Origin: a virus
Strand: one strand, 5' to 3'
IMG/VR virus record: IMGVR_UViG_3300030419_002490
Coordinates: 1 to 40,458 of that record
Length of the DNA: 40,458 nt
A model generated the notes under the pieces. The model was not told the origin of the DNA, searched no databases, and saw nothing but the letters and a program-made list of their open reading frames with translations. Position 1 is the first letter of the stretch, and every line of letters starts with the position of its first letter. The position numbers were made by a program, and so were the translations under genes. Positions 1 through 7,541 of the stretch are shown piece by piece.

Positions 1-624
1 CTCAAACATACCCTGTAATTTAACCAAGCACTCTTTTAATGGCTGTGGTCCGGGGGCACGACCACCTGATGTCACCAATCTTGCTCCCTTGGGTCGAATA
101 TCTGAATAGTCGAAACGCAACTTGGAACCAGCATAAAAATAAGACCTGACCAAAGTTTTGACTGCATCTGCCCAGCCCTCGATTGAATCGTTAACTAAAA
201 AGCGGCGGGTTCGTTTAGACGTCGGCTTGTTGATAGCTGGTAGCTTTTCAACGTGGTGCTTTTGAACACTATAACCCACACCTGTTCCGCCAAGTAGCAA
301 AAACATAATCTCGCCAAATACTCTCCAATCATCAATGGGAGCAAAGGCACAATTATAAATACGATTTGGAGCTACCTCAATAGGTTTGCCTCCAAACTGC
401 ATAGATCTCATAGATGGTAAGACTTTCTTTTTATGCACCATCTTATAAGCATCATAAATCTCTTCTTTTAGTTCTGGATATTTTTTAACGTGCATAGCTC
501 TATTTCTATTCACGATTTCTTTCCAAGTTTCTCTTCGCTCCTTTTTAGGGAGATAACGTGCGTATTTCATATGCACGGTAATATCTGATAAAATTTCTCT
601 TGCTACTTGATCTTTATCTGTCAT
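1..624 (-). CDS. nrdJ: Ribonucleoside-triphosphate reductase, class II (B12-dependent), N-terminal part
   Basis: This gene is open at the left edge; only the first 208 residues are present. RNR reduces ribonucleotides to deoxyribonucleotides for phage DNA synthesis. Visible family features are PSMRSMQFGG (70-79), NRIYNCAF (88-94), with a Cys at 92 in the position of the first redox-active Cys, LLGGTGVGYSVQ (110-121), VNDSIEGWADAV (144-155), FDYSDIRPKGARL (171-183) and SGGRAPGPQPLK (187-198). This pattern fits the monomeric adenosylcobalamin-dependent class II reductases rather than the T4 NrdAB class I enzyme. The ATG at 624 follows an AGGAAGGTGA SD that lies in the last codons and stop of the helicase gene, so the two are probably co-translated. 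The radical-site cysteines that would settle the class lie outside the window. Confidence 0.88.
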   Translation of the reverse strand, partial: MTDKDQVAREILSDITVHMKYARYLPKKERRETWKEIVNRNRAMHVKKYPELKEEIYDAYKMVHKKKVLPSMRSMQFGGKPIEVAPNRIYNCAFAPIDDWRVFGEIMFLLLGGTGVGYSVQKHHVEKLPAINKPTSKRTRRFLVNDSIEGWADAVKTLVRSYFYAGSKLRFDYSDIRPKGARLVTSGGRAPGPQPLKECLVKLQGMFE

Positions 625-630
625 TTACGA

Positions 631-1998
631 TCACCTTCCTGATTTCTTTTTAAATTTATTATATTTCTCTTTGAGTGCCCTCATTTGGTCCTCATCACTC
701 TTTTGAGCATGGTCCATCATTGCTGCATCTCTCTTCATTACTTCGATCTTCACATTGGATGTATCCATAAATAGTGGAAAGATTATTCCGTCCTCTCCAT
801 TTCTATTTTTTGCTACAAACATCCTGCCTGTATTGTTCTGCTTGTCTGTGTGGGTTCTAGAAATAGTGCAAATAAAATCAGCCACGAAGCACTTGTTAAA
901 TGCCTCTGAGATTGCCTCCATTGTAATTACTTCTGCGTTCACGCCTGACCTGTTCGTTTGAGATGCTGTCCATATCGGACACTCGAACTCTTGGGCAATT
1001 CCTCGGAGTTCCTCATATATAGATTCGAGTTCTATTCTTTTCTCTTTGTGCATTGTCTTTGGACGTAACAAATCTGCGTAGTCTACGATAATCATATCGA
1101 TTTTTTGTCCACGATTTTTTAATTTTTCTAGGTGTGCCCTTATGTTATTTGTCGATGCTGACTTTGTTGGATATTCTTTTACAGTCAAAGAACCATCAAT
1201 ATCTTTTACCTTTTCATAAATCTCTTCCTTAAGTTCCATTAAGTCTGTGAGTGGGAATTTGGTGATACAACTATCGTATCTACTAGCCACCACCGTGTCT
1301 TGCAATTCAAGAGTATAGTGGATAACAGACTTGCCCATTTTGACTGCCTCTGCTCCAAGATGAACGAGAGCCATAGACTTACCAGCACCAGTTGGTGCAA
1401 TCACAACACCCAACTCGCCCTTACCTAAGCCGCCTTTGCAAATCTTATCTACCTCATCCCAGCCTGTGGTGACTGCATTTCTGGCAACAAACTCGAATCT
1501 CTTTTCAAAGTCAAGAATATAATCATGACCAAAATTATTCTCGGCACCCAGCGTTAACGACTTCGTTACCATCTCTTGTATCTCATCAAACGAAGACTTC
1601 TCCAAAAGGGAAAGAGACTTCATCACAGCTTCTTTGTATTTCTGCTTTCTACAAAAATCAAGTGCTGTGTCTTTAATAAAACCAGCATCCTCCATTGACG
1701 TATTAGAAGAAGTTAAAACTCGCTTGTAGTAATCTCTGACCTGCTTTTGCATAAGGGGACTTTCACTTGCAAGGTCCGTCCTAAGCATTGTGGTCATCGA
1801 GCTTATGTTTGGATGGCTATCATATTTTTCCTTATATAGCAAAATCTTCTTTACGAAGAGTTGCAGATAACTAAGTTCAAAAAAGTTTATATCAAGGACC
1901 TCTGATATCTGGCTACAAAAAGCCCTGTCCTCGAACATTAACTTTGATAACTTCTCTTGAAAGTCTTTGCCATGGCGTGAGAAGCTCGCTTTTTCCAT
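631..1998 (-). CDS. DnaB-like replicative DNA helicase (gp41-type)
   Basis: This 455-aa protein is the likely hexameric 5'-3' helicase of the phage replisome. An N-terminal helical region (about 1-150) precedes a RecA-fold motor. The Walker A motif APTGAGKS is at 201-208, YTLEL follows at 228-232, the Walker B-type strand MIIVDYADLL lies near 303-312, and a sensor segment WTASQTNRSG lies near 345. The order and spacing match DnaB/T4 gp41 helicases. The basic C-terminal tail (KEKYNKFKKKSGR) could bind DNA or a primase; no primase gene is in the window. The ATG at 1998 overlaps the stop of the upstream 5'-3' exonuclease gene (TAATG) and has an AAGGA SD, indicating translational coupling within a replication operon. 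Confidence 0.88.
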   Translation of the reverse strand: MEKASFSRHGKDFQEKLSKLMFEDRAFCSQISEVLDINFFELSYLQLFVKKILLYKEKYDSHPNISSMTTMLRTDLASESPLMQKQVRDYYKRVLTSSNTSMEDAGFIKDTALDFCRKQKYKEAVMKSLSLLEKSSFDEIQEMVTKSLTLGAENNFGHDYILDFEKRFEFVARNAVTTGWDEVDKICKGGLGKGELGVVIAPTGAGKSMALVHLGAEAVKMGKSVIHYTLELQDTVVASRYDSCITKFPLTDLMELKEEIYEKVKDIDGSLTVKEYPTKSASTNNIRAHLEKLKNRGQKIDMIIVDYADLLRPKTMHKEKRIELESIYEELRGIAQEFECPIWTASQTNRSGVNAEVITMEAISEAFNKCFVADFICTISRTHTDKQNNTGRMFVAKNRNGEDGIIFPLFMDTSNVKIEVMKRDAAMMDHAQKSDEDQMRALKEKYNKFKKKSGR

Positions 1999-2969
1999 TA
2001 TTGTCCTTTTGATTCAATAATAATTTTCTTAAAATGCACGAATAAATCGTTCCAATCATAAACCCCAAAGCCATCTTCGAGCATCATCGTTTTGGCTTTT
2101 GTCTTATTAAAGGTGGGTTCAAATTCAAGAACACAATCTTTAATACTTTGTCTCGCTTGTGGAGACATCGATGGTGTATATAATTGCATCAATTTGTAGT
2201 TTTGTTCAATCAAATCTTGTTTCTCGACAACATTTGAATAGGCTTTTAGCTTGCTATCGACTGACGCAGCGTATTCAACAACATCTGCAATAGTGTAATC
2301 TTTATCCTCACTCATAAATGGAAATCTCTTGGATACAGTCGGAAGCCCGACACCACCTACACCGGGGAGATTATCTGACTTATCGCCAGCCATAGCACGA
2401 GCCAGAGCAAAGTTATTTGGATGAATTGAGTATTTTTCTACTATCCTCTTCTCGTTCAAGATTTCTTTCTGAACTGGTCTGTATAATACAGTATTCCCTG
2501 AGCAAAGCTGGATAAAGTCTTTGTCGGAACTGACGATTACCTTTTGCCAGTCTTCGATGTTTTTCATATTAGCGACAAAGGCAATAATATCGTCAGCCTC
2601 CAAGTGGTCGACCATAAGCTGGCAGACTGGTAGCTGGTTTAGATACTCGAACAATCTGGTCTGTTGCCATATCTTATTTTCAAGTTCTTCGTTTTCGGTG
2701 AGATTGCGAATACCACGATTTAGTCGGATTGGCTTACGACCTTCCTTGTATCCACCAAACGTAGATTTGCGTCGACTTGAACCTCCGTCCCAAGCAACAA
2801 CAATATGATCTGGTTTGATTTCTCTTGTTAGTTTTTGAAGTATTTTTAAGAAGCCTTTCACGCCGCCGATAGGTTGTCCGTTGGCTGAAAGGCTGGGGTC
2901 TACAATATAAGCTCTGAAATACATATTTAGAGCGTCAACAATCATGATGCGTTTATTATTCATAAACAC
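1998..2969 (-). CDS. 5'-3' exonuclease / flap endonuclease (FEN, PolA N-terminal-domain type)
   Basis: This is a 323-aa metal-dependent 5' nuclease, functionally like T4 RNase H or the detached 5' nuclease domain of Pol I, expected to remove RNA primers. Visible are an N-terminal acidic site in IMIVDALNMYFRAY, VAWDGG near residue 60, a conserved LEADDIIAF, VSSDKDFIQL, and the H3TH DNA-binding segment GDKSDNLPGVGGVG. It is encoded separately from the family A polymerase at 6346-7539. The first possible start is GTG at 2969; an ATG two codons later (2963) is equally possible because no strong SD distinguishes them. It begins just after the 69-aa gene and overlaps the helicase start. Confidence 0.9.
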   Translation of the reverse strand: MFMNNKRIMIVDALNMYFRAYIVDPSLSANGQPIGGVKGFLKILQKLTREIKPDHIVVAWDGGSSRRKSTFGGYKEGRKPIRLNRGIRNLTENEELENKIWQQTRLFEYLNQLPVCQLMVDHLEADDIIAFVANMKNIEDWQKVIVSSDKDFIQLCSGNTVLYRPVQKEILNEKRIVEKYSIHPNNFALARAMAGDKSDNLPGVGGVGLPTVSKRFPFMSEDKDYTIADVVEYAASVDSKLKAYSNVVEKQDLIEQNYKLMQLYTPSMSPQARQSIKDCVLEFEPTFNKTKAKTMMLEDGFGVYDWNDLFVHFKKIIIESKGQ

Positions 2970-2978
2970 ACTTTATCA

Positions 2979-3188
2979 CTACTCTTCGTAGTTGTCAACA
3001 TCTATTTGCAATTCATTTAAAATACTTTTGAGATCTGATTCGAAATTCTCTTGTTCTTCTTCGTCAACATAATCTTCTTGTTCTAATCTATCCAAAAAAA
3101 CATATGCTTCTGCAAGATTGTCTTTCGCATCATCTAGTGCTTCATCTTTTCTGTCCAAAAGAGCACGAATTAGTTTAAGATCTATCAT
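2979..3188 (-). CDS. Small acidic protein, unknown function
   Basis: A 69-aa strongly acidic protein, mostly predicted helix (IDLKLIRALLDRKDEALDDA...), with many Asp/Glu in its C-terminal half. I do not recognise a family. The ATG at 3188 has an AGGAG SD at good distance, and the gene sits between the lipoprotein gene and the 5' nuclease gene in the replication operon. It may be an adaptor or a nucleic-acid mimic, but nothing visible proves either. Confidence 0.7.
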   Translation of the reverse strand: MIDLKLIRALLDRKDEALDDAKDNLAEAYVFLDRLEQEDYVDEEEQENFESDLKSILNELQIDVDNYEE

Positions 3189-3240
3189 AGTTTGAAGTCT
3201 CCTATCAATACTACATAGTCTTTAAATTTCAAAAGGGATC

Positions 3241-3483
3241 TTAGTGATGGTGATGGAAGCGCTTTCTGTAACGTTTTTTATAGCGTTTCTTATAGTATTT
3301 TTTCTTATAAATCTTGTGTTTATGATAATGCTTATGATAATAAGTTTTATAAACAACTTTATACGGGGCTGGGACTACAACGTAGTATTCCTCGTATTCA
3401 TAGTGGGGGTAATGAACGGTGTGTCCAAAAGCACAACCAGAGAACAAAACAAAAAATAAACTAAGTGCTACAATCTTTTTCAT
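3241..3483 (-). CDS. Putative small lipoprotein with His/Tyr/Lys/Arg-rich mature part
   Basis: An 80-aa protein. I chose the ATG at 3483 because GGAGG lies just upstream; the longer frame to 3516 has no such support. Residues 1-16 form a signal peptide (MKK plus a hydrophobic core), ending in LFSGC, a near-consensus lipobox with Cys17 (Phe rather than Leu/Val/Ile at -3). The mature part is extraordinary: about 15 Tyr, 11 His and many Lys/Arg, ending in four His. It probably sits in the cell envelope. A role in superinfection exclusion, metal binding or lysis (outer spanin) is conceivable, but no partner inner spanin is adjacent. Its start lies inside an 18-bp inverted repeat. Function unknown. 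Confidence 0.72.
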   Translation of the reverse strand: MKKIVALSLFFVLFSGCAFGHTVHYPHYEYEEYYVVVPAPYKVVYKTYYHKHYHKHKIYKKKYYKKRYKKRYRKRFHHHH

Positions 3484-3527
3484 AACGAAACCTCCATTAC
3501 TTATTAGACGTAGCACTTAGTTTATTT
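3454..3527 (-). promoter_or_regulatory. 18-bp inverted repeat enclosing the RBS and start of the lipoprotein gene
   Basis: Arms 3454-3471 and 3510-3527 are perfect reverse complements over 18 bp, with a 38-nt loop. On the minus strand the first arm begins at the uvsX stop codon. The loop carries the GGAGG SD and the ATG at 3483, and the second arm covers about codons 5-10 of the lipoprotein and runs into a T-rich stretch. In the mRNA this would be a long AU-rich hairpin displaying the SD/AUG in its loop. It could be a translational control element, an RNase-protective structure or a weak terminator between uvsX and downstream genes. Confidence 0.7.
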
Positions 3528-4638
3528 ATTCACCTTTTTCTTCATAAAAGTCTTCGGCGTTGCCTTCACGATTATCAAACTTCATAACGACCTCTTCATC
3601 CATAATTTGAAGAACACGCTTTTTGAATTTGATATCTTCAAGCTTCTGGGACCATTTAGAGGCTTGGAACTTTTCAGACGTGCCATCTTCAAACATCAGT
3701 TCAAACCAAGCACCAGCCTGTTTAATTTTATCTGAGCCTTTGACAGCCTCGAACCAACTTTCCTCGTCTTGAACTCCAATGTCTTCGGTTCCCCAAAGAA
3801 TCTTGAAGTTGCATTGGCGACCTTGTGTCCCAAACCTGCTTTTCTCTAATTTTACCTTGACCTCAGAACCAATCCTAAATCCTTTGTCGTCCTGAACAAA
3901 AGAAGCCTTGGCTTTGCGACCAGTTAACCAAATACGAAGTGAATAAGCGTAAATCATGGCTTTTCCACCGGGAGTCATATATGGAGTGGTCAAAGCCTCA
4001 GAGGGGCTTCGGGTAATATTGGTTTTCAACTGGTTAAGGACCAAAAAGGTTGATTGGCTGTTTGCAATCGGCACAGTCAGCTTTGACATACCCTTTGCTA
4101 AAATACGTGCTTTTACTGCCATGGAAGAAAGGGGGTTAAAGTCTCCTTCCACGTCGGAAATAGCAGGTGTAAGAGCAAGAGAATCCCAAATGAAAAGCAT
4201 ACGATTTTCATTATTAGCCAAAAGGTCTTCGATAGTTTCGAGTACAAACTCAACAGACTGAGCTTGAACATATAAAATAGTATTGACATCGCATCCCGCC
4301 CTTTCCAAGAACGCAGGATCAATAGCAGACTCGGAATCGAAATAGACAACATCGATTCCTTTTTTCTGTGCATTTGCTGCGACTTGTGCCGCCAAGAATG
4401 ACTTACCCGTTGCTTCAAGACCTGCGATCTCCGTTACTTTGCCGACTGGTATACCTGCCAGCTTTCCTTTACAAATAATAGAATCAAGCCAGCGAGATCC
4501 AGTGGGGATCCAATCATTGACCTCCGTTGGATTATCCTCATTTAAGTTATGAGCGATGTCGGCACCAGCTTTTTTGTTAATCATCTTTCTCATTTCTTCA
4601 ATGGAAAGACGACCTGTCTTCACTTTTTTCAAAGCCAT
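3526..4638 (-). CDS. uvsX: UvsX/RecA-like recombinase
   Basis: This 370-aa ATP-dependent strand-exchange protein acts in recombination-dependent replication and repair with the gp32 SSB next door. The Walker A motif GLEATGKS is at 73-80 of the chosen protein; VVYFDSESA and LFIWDSLAL (Walker B) follow, and a SEALTTPYMTPGGKA segment fits the DNA-binding L2 loop region. The frame stays open to 4860, but the extra N-terminal residues lie across the terminator and the end of gene 32. The ATG at 4638 has AGGAG six bases upstream and the family-typical start. The C-terminus is acidic (EDFYEEKGE). Confidence 0.9.
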   Translation of the reverse strand: MALKKVKTGRLSIEEMRKMINKKAGADIAHNLNEDNPTEVNDWIPTGSRWLDSIICKGKLAGIPVGKVTEIAGLEATGKSFLAAQVAANAQKKGIDVVYFDSESAIDPAFLERAGCDVNTILYVQAQSVEFVLETIEDLLANNENRMLFIWDSLALTPAISDVEGDFNPLSSMAVKARILAKGMSKLTVPIANSQSTFLVLNQLKTNITRSPSEALTTPYMTPGGKAMIYAYSLRIWLTGRKAKASFVQDDKGFRIGSEVKVKLEKSRFGTQGRQCNFKILWGTEDIGVQDEESWFEAVKGSDKIKQAGAWFELMFEDGTSEKFQASKWSQKLEDIKFKKRVLQIMDEEVVMKFDNREGNAEDFYEEKGE

Positions 4639-4652
4639 AGTATCTCCTAAAT

Positions 4653-4680
4653 AAAAAAATGGAGGGGGCGAACCCCCTCC
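4653..4680 (-). terminator. Rho-independent terminator after gp32
   Basis: On the minus strand a perfect 8-bp GC stem (GGAGGGGG / CCCCCTCC) with loop TTCG is followed by A and seven T. It sits 13 bases beyond the gp32 stop and just before the uvsX SD. It would let abundant gp32 mRNA be made with only read-through into uvsX. Confidence 0.9.
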
Positions 4681-4693
4681 GTGGCTATGGGGT

Positions 4694-5440
4694 TTAGCCA
4701 AGTAGCTCGTTGAACGCAGAGTCAACGTCATTTCCTTTGCCGCCAGTATATTTGGTGGTTTCGGAAGAGTTCTCTTCTGCATCCTCTTCGCCAGCGAGGA
4801 AAGTGTCCAACATCTCTTGGACCTGAGTTGATGTCTTACGATCAAAGAGAGTATCGACATCAGGAATAGTTTCCAAATAGGTTTGGACTGTTTCCTCAGT
4901 TTCAGCCAACGGGGAGGAACGTCGGCGGGGGGTAAGTGTAGTCTGTGGGAACTGTGCCCCAGCAGGCTTTCCGTAAGTCAGAACAAGGTCTGTTCCTTCT
5001 TCGACATCAGTAATATCGCCATAGTCTGGATTCAGAACAAGGCTCAACAACTCTTGATAAGCCATCTTGCCATAACCCCAGATGCGAACACCTTTGTCTT
5101 CTTCTCCACGCACAACAACAGGCGAGAAGAAACGCTGACGAGCCATAAGAGACTTAGCCATCTTAATGCTGTCTTCTGTTCCGTCATTGAACAATTCTCG
5201 AATAAAGCTATCCAATGGACAGTCCTCTCCGAAGTTCTTCTTTGGGCTTAGAAAGCCGGGGTTGGTTCCAAGATTGTAATGAAACCAAAACTCCTTGAAG
5301 GGATCGCCATCTGGTGTTGGCAGGATGCGGATTGTTTGCTCTCCGTCCTGTGGTCGCCAGAAGATGTCGTTGCGACTCTTGCGGTCTTCTCCCTTTACAG
5401 AAGCCATCTTTGCTTTCATTTTATCCATATCAATTGCCAT
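4694..5440 (-). CDS. 32: Single-stranded DNA-binding protein, gp32-like
   Basis: A 248-aa SSB that coats ssDNA in replication and recombination; T4 gp32 is 301 aa. The N-terminal basic segment (KMKAKMASVKGEDRKSRNDIFWRPQDG) and the core with ILPTPDGDPFKEFWFHYN and KKNFGEDCPLDSF follow the T4-type marine SSB pattern. The C-terminus is an acidic linker ending DVDSAFNELLG, the typical partner-recruiting tail. Only one Cys remains where T4 gp32 has a zinc ligand cluster, so zinc binding is doubtful. The gene has its own sigma70-like promoter upstream and a strong terminator downstream. Confidence 0.88.
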   Translation of the reverse strand: MAIDMDKMKAKMASVKGEDRKSRNDIFWRPQDGEQTIRILPTPDGDPFKEFWFHYNLGTNPGFLSPKKNFGEDCPLDSFIRELFNDGTEDSIKMAKSLMARQRFFSPVVVRGEEDKGVRIWGYGKMAYQELLSLVLNPDYGDITDVEEGTDLVLTYGKPAGAQFPQTTLTPRRRSSPLAETEETVQTYLETIPDVDTLFDRKTSTQVQEMLDTFLAGEEDAEENSSETTKYTGGKGNDVDSAFNELLG

Positions 5441-5464
5441 AATAAATTTTTCTCCATAGTTAAA

Positions 5465-5492
5465 GTTATAGTATGCCTGACCAATTTCTCAA
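5465..5492 (-). promoter_or_regulatory. Sigma70-like promoter upstream of gp32
   Basis: On the minus strand TTGAGA (5492-5487) and TATAAC (5470-5465) are separated by 16 bases; each matches the sigma70 consensus at five of six positions. The predicted start is near 5458, giving a leader of about 18 bases before the ATG at 5440. It lies in the 90-base gap between the tubulin-like gene and gp32, the best-looking host-type promoter in the window. Confidence 0.6.
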
Positions 5493-5530
5493 GCATCTGT
5501 TAATCACTATACATACCATATTTTGATATG

Positions 5531-6358
5531 TCAAATGTTTTTTTGTATTTTTGTTGTTCTTGATAGAAAATAGACGTGATTGTCTTCGTAGTTTGTTGAA
5601 TAAATACCAAAGGTTGTGTCGCACTCTTGGTCTATATTTTCACGGATGTTTTTAAGCAGATTTTGGTCAGATTTGAGGTGTTTTTCTGGTATTGCAAAGT
5701 AGTATTTTTTCTCTCTTATTTCTTCCATATTGTAGAAAGAATACTCTTCGCTATTTTTGGGATTGACCGTGCCGATAGTCATAATTCTGGATGGGTCGTG
5801 TAAGTCGCTATAAGTATTGAAAACTGGGTCGGTGTTATCAAAGACGTTTAGCATATGTATTGTGGATACCAGAGTTTCGTTGATTCTTTCATAATACCCA
5901 AAAACTGGTAATCCTCCGAGAACTGTCTCGATAGTTTTATTTTCAACGATAATCAAAGATTTAAATACACCAGAACGTGCATACTCCTGAAAAACGTTAA
6001 AAACGGCATTTTCATTGAGAAGTTCGGTGCCAGAAAGCTCGCTCACATCTGGCTTGATGTAAAGAACATTTATTTCTGCTTTGTCCCTAGCCTGCTGCAA
6101 GACACGAAGTGATGCAGAGCAGATTTTAGAGCCTCCGCAAGTAATAAAAAGAGCTTCTCCGGACAAATGCTTAAAAAAGTATTCTAAATCAGGATTATGG
6201 GCATCATATAGTTCAGGATTCTCATATTTAGGATATACATAGTAATTCATCTCATCACTGTGGCGATGGTCAATCTTATAAACATCGTATTGTGGATATT
6301 TCTCAAATCCACGAGCGATGTTGCAACCTGCTTTTCCAAGTCCAATTATTTTATCCAT
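5531..6358 (-). CDS. Divergent tubulin/FtsZ-superfamily-like protein
   Basis: A 275-aa protein. The N-terminus IIGLGKAGCNIARGF (4-18) resembles the FtsZ beta1-T1 loop-H1. FITCGGSKICS (71-81) sits where FtsZ has the GGGTGTG signature, but the motif is degenerate. INVLYIKPD (96-104), SLIIVEN (134-140; compare the FtsZ IVIPN strand), a helix with YYERINETLVSTIHML (155-170), and NTYSDLHD (181-188) in the place of the T7 NxDxxD loop, followed by RIMTIGT, appear in FtsZ order. A C-terminal alpha/beta region follows. Family knowledge: phage tubulins (PhuZ, TubZ) polymerise and position DNA. Whether this one binds GTP is doubtful. It overlaps the polymerase stop by 13 bases and precedes gp32. A plain Rossmann-like protein is the alternative. 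Confidence 0.6.
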   Translation of the reverse strand: MDKIIGLGKAGCNIARGFEKYPQYDVYKIDHRHSDEMNYYVYPKYENPELYDAHNPDLEYFFKHLSGEALFITCGGSKICSASLRVLQQARDKAEINVLYIKPDVSELSGTELLNENAVFNVFQEYARSGVFKSLIIVENKTIETVLGGLPVFGYYERINETLVSTIHMLNVFDNTDPVFNTYSDLHDPSRIMTIGTVNPKNSEEYSFYNMEEIREKKYYFAIPEKHLKSDQNLLKNIRENIDQECDTTFGIYSTNYEDNHVYFLSRTTKIQKNI

Positions 6359-7539
6359 AGGTCTTTTAATTCTCCAAAGTTCTTTCCAGCTTTTGCACTT
6401 GTCTTAAATACTCCGAAATCATTTTTTGCAAAAGTGTCATATATGTCCTGTATCATATATTGGTCTTCTTCGCTAAAATCCAAAACGATTGAATCATGCA
6501 TTGTAAAGGCAATGGTCGATTTTCTACCATCAAGCAGCTTGTGTATCTTAAGCGCCTGTCTCAATATAATATCATTGGTCGTGCTTTGTAAAATATAATT
6601 CAAAGCGTGAAATTCATCAGACTCAATTTCTCTACCATATGGATTTTTAACCTTTTTTCCGTCCCAATACTTCTCTTTAACCTTCCCCCTATCATAAGCA
6701 CGATTAGAGAGAAAATCATTTGAATTTGGGTTATAAAGCCATGCAAAAACTCTTTTTTTAGCCTCTTCCCTGTCAATAGCCCCACGATAAACAACATTTG
6801 CGTTCCAATCGTGTATATCTTCTTCTGGCTGGTCTTTACCAGATAGGGCGAGGAGCGTTCTAAGTTCTGCTGCGTTATAATCCAATTCAACGAACCAATC
6901 ATTATTTGGTTTTAGTATGGAGCGATAGTTCTTATCGAGGTTAAGAAGTGGGAAGCAGCCTTTCTCAACTGTAAGCCTGCCTGTGATAGAGCCGAATAAA
7001 TTATATTTTACAAAAGGTTGAAGTCTTTTGAGTTTCTTCAAGAAATCTCTAATCCGAAGATTGTATGCTTTTTGTCTCAGTGGTGTGGTATCAATATTAA
7101 GCTTTTGATATTTGATATCAGTTAGCATCTTGGTCGCCTCAACAAGAAAGTCGTAATCAGCAGGTTTTGGGTGATTTTCCAAGATATACTCTGTTATCTC
7201 ATTTTTAGCTTTGCAGTATTCAATCAAGAATTTCTCTGGCACCAGTTCATAAAAACAGTTGTCATTGAGATCAACCTTCGCCTCAATAAAGGAGCGATGA
7301 TATGCTCTGAGCTTGTCAAAAACCTCAGACCACTTGCTTTTCATATGCTCAGGGCAAGCCTCATCAAGTGATTTTCCACCGAAGTATATATGTGCGTATT
7401 CTATATCAGGTAGGTCTTTGAGGAAAGCTGAGTATTTCCAAGTTTTGGTGAGATTTTGAGGAATTTCGTTCCAAAGAAGTTCGCCATCCTTGAAAACAGC
7501 GACACACTCATTTTTTTCATCTAATGTCTGAAAAATCAA
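6346..7539 (-). CDS. Compact family A DNA polymerase (polymerase domain only)
   Basis: A 397-aa replicative or repair polymerase lacking room for a 3'-5' exonuclease domain. Motifs: TGRLT at 186-190, motif A ELDYNAAELR (218-227; catalytic D220), DIH at 241-243, O-helix R257/K261/F265/Y269 with the exact Pol I spacing, NPYGRE (299-304), and motif C MHDSIVLDF (347-355; D349, with HDS in place of the usual HDE). The start is TTG at 7539 with a TAGG SD-like element; there is no in-frame ATG until residue 66. T4-type phages normally use family B gp43, so this is a different replisome. The 5' nuclease is a separate gene at 1998-2969. The stop overlaps the tubulin-like gene. Confidence 0.87.
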   Translation of the reverse strand: MIFQTLDEKNECVAVFKDGELLWNEIPQNLTKTWKYSAFLKDLPDIEYAHIYFGGKSLDEACPEHMKSKWSEVFDKLRAYHRSFIEAKVDLNDNCFYELVPEKFLIEYCKAKNEITEYILENHPKPADYDFLVEATKMLTDIKYQKLNIDTTPLRQKAYNLRIRDFLKKLKRLQPFVKYNLFGSITGRLTVEKGCFPLLNLDKNYRSILKPNNDWFVELDYNAAELRTLLALSGKDQPEEDIHDWNANVVYRGAIDREEAKKRVFAWLYNPNSNDFLSNRAYDRGKVKEKYWDGKKVKNPYGREIESDEFHALNYILQSTTNDIILRQALKIHKLLDGRKSTIAFTMHDSIVLDFSEEDQYMIQDIYDTFAKNDFGVFKTSAKAGKNFGELKDLWIK

Positions 7540-7541
7540 TT

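Noticed and set aside
4639-4860. N-terminal extension of the uvsX frame
   Set aside because: It crosses a strong terminator and the end of gene 32; the ATG at 4638 has the SD and family-typical start.
5523-5536. Hairpin TTTGA/TCAAA after the tubulin-like gene as a terminator
   Set aside because: The stem is only 5 AT-rich pairs with no following T-run.
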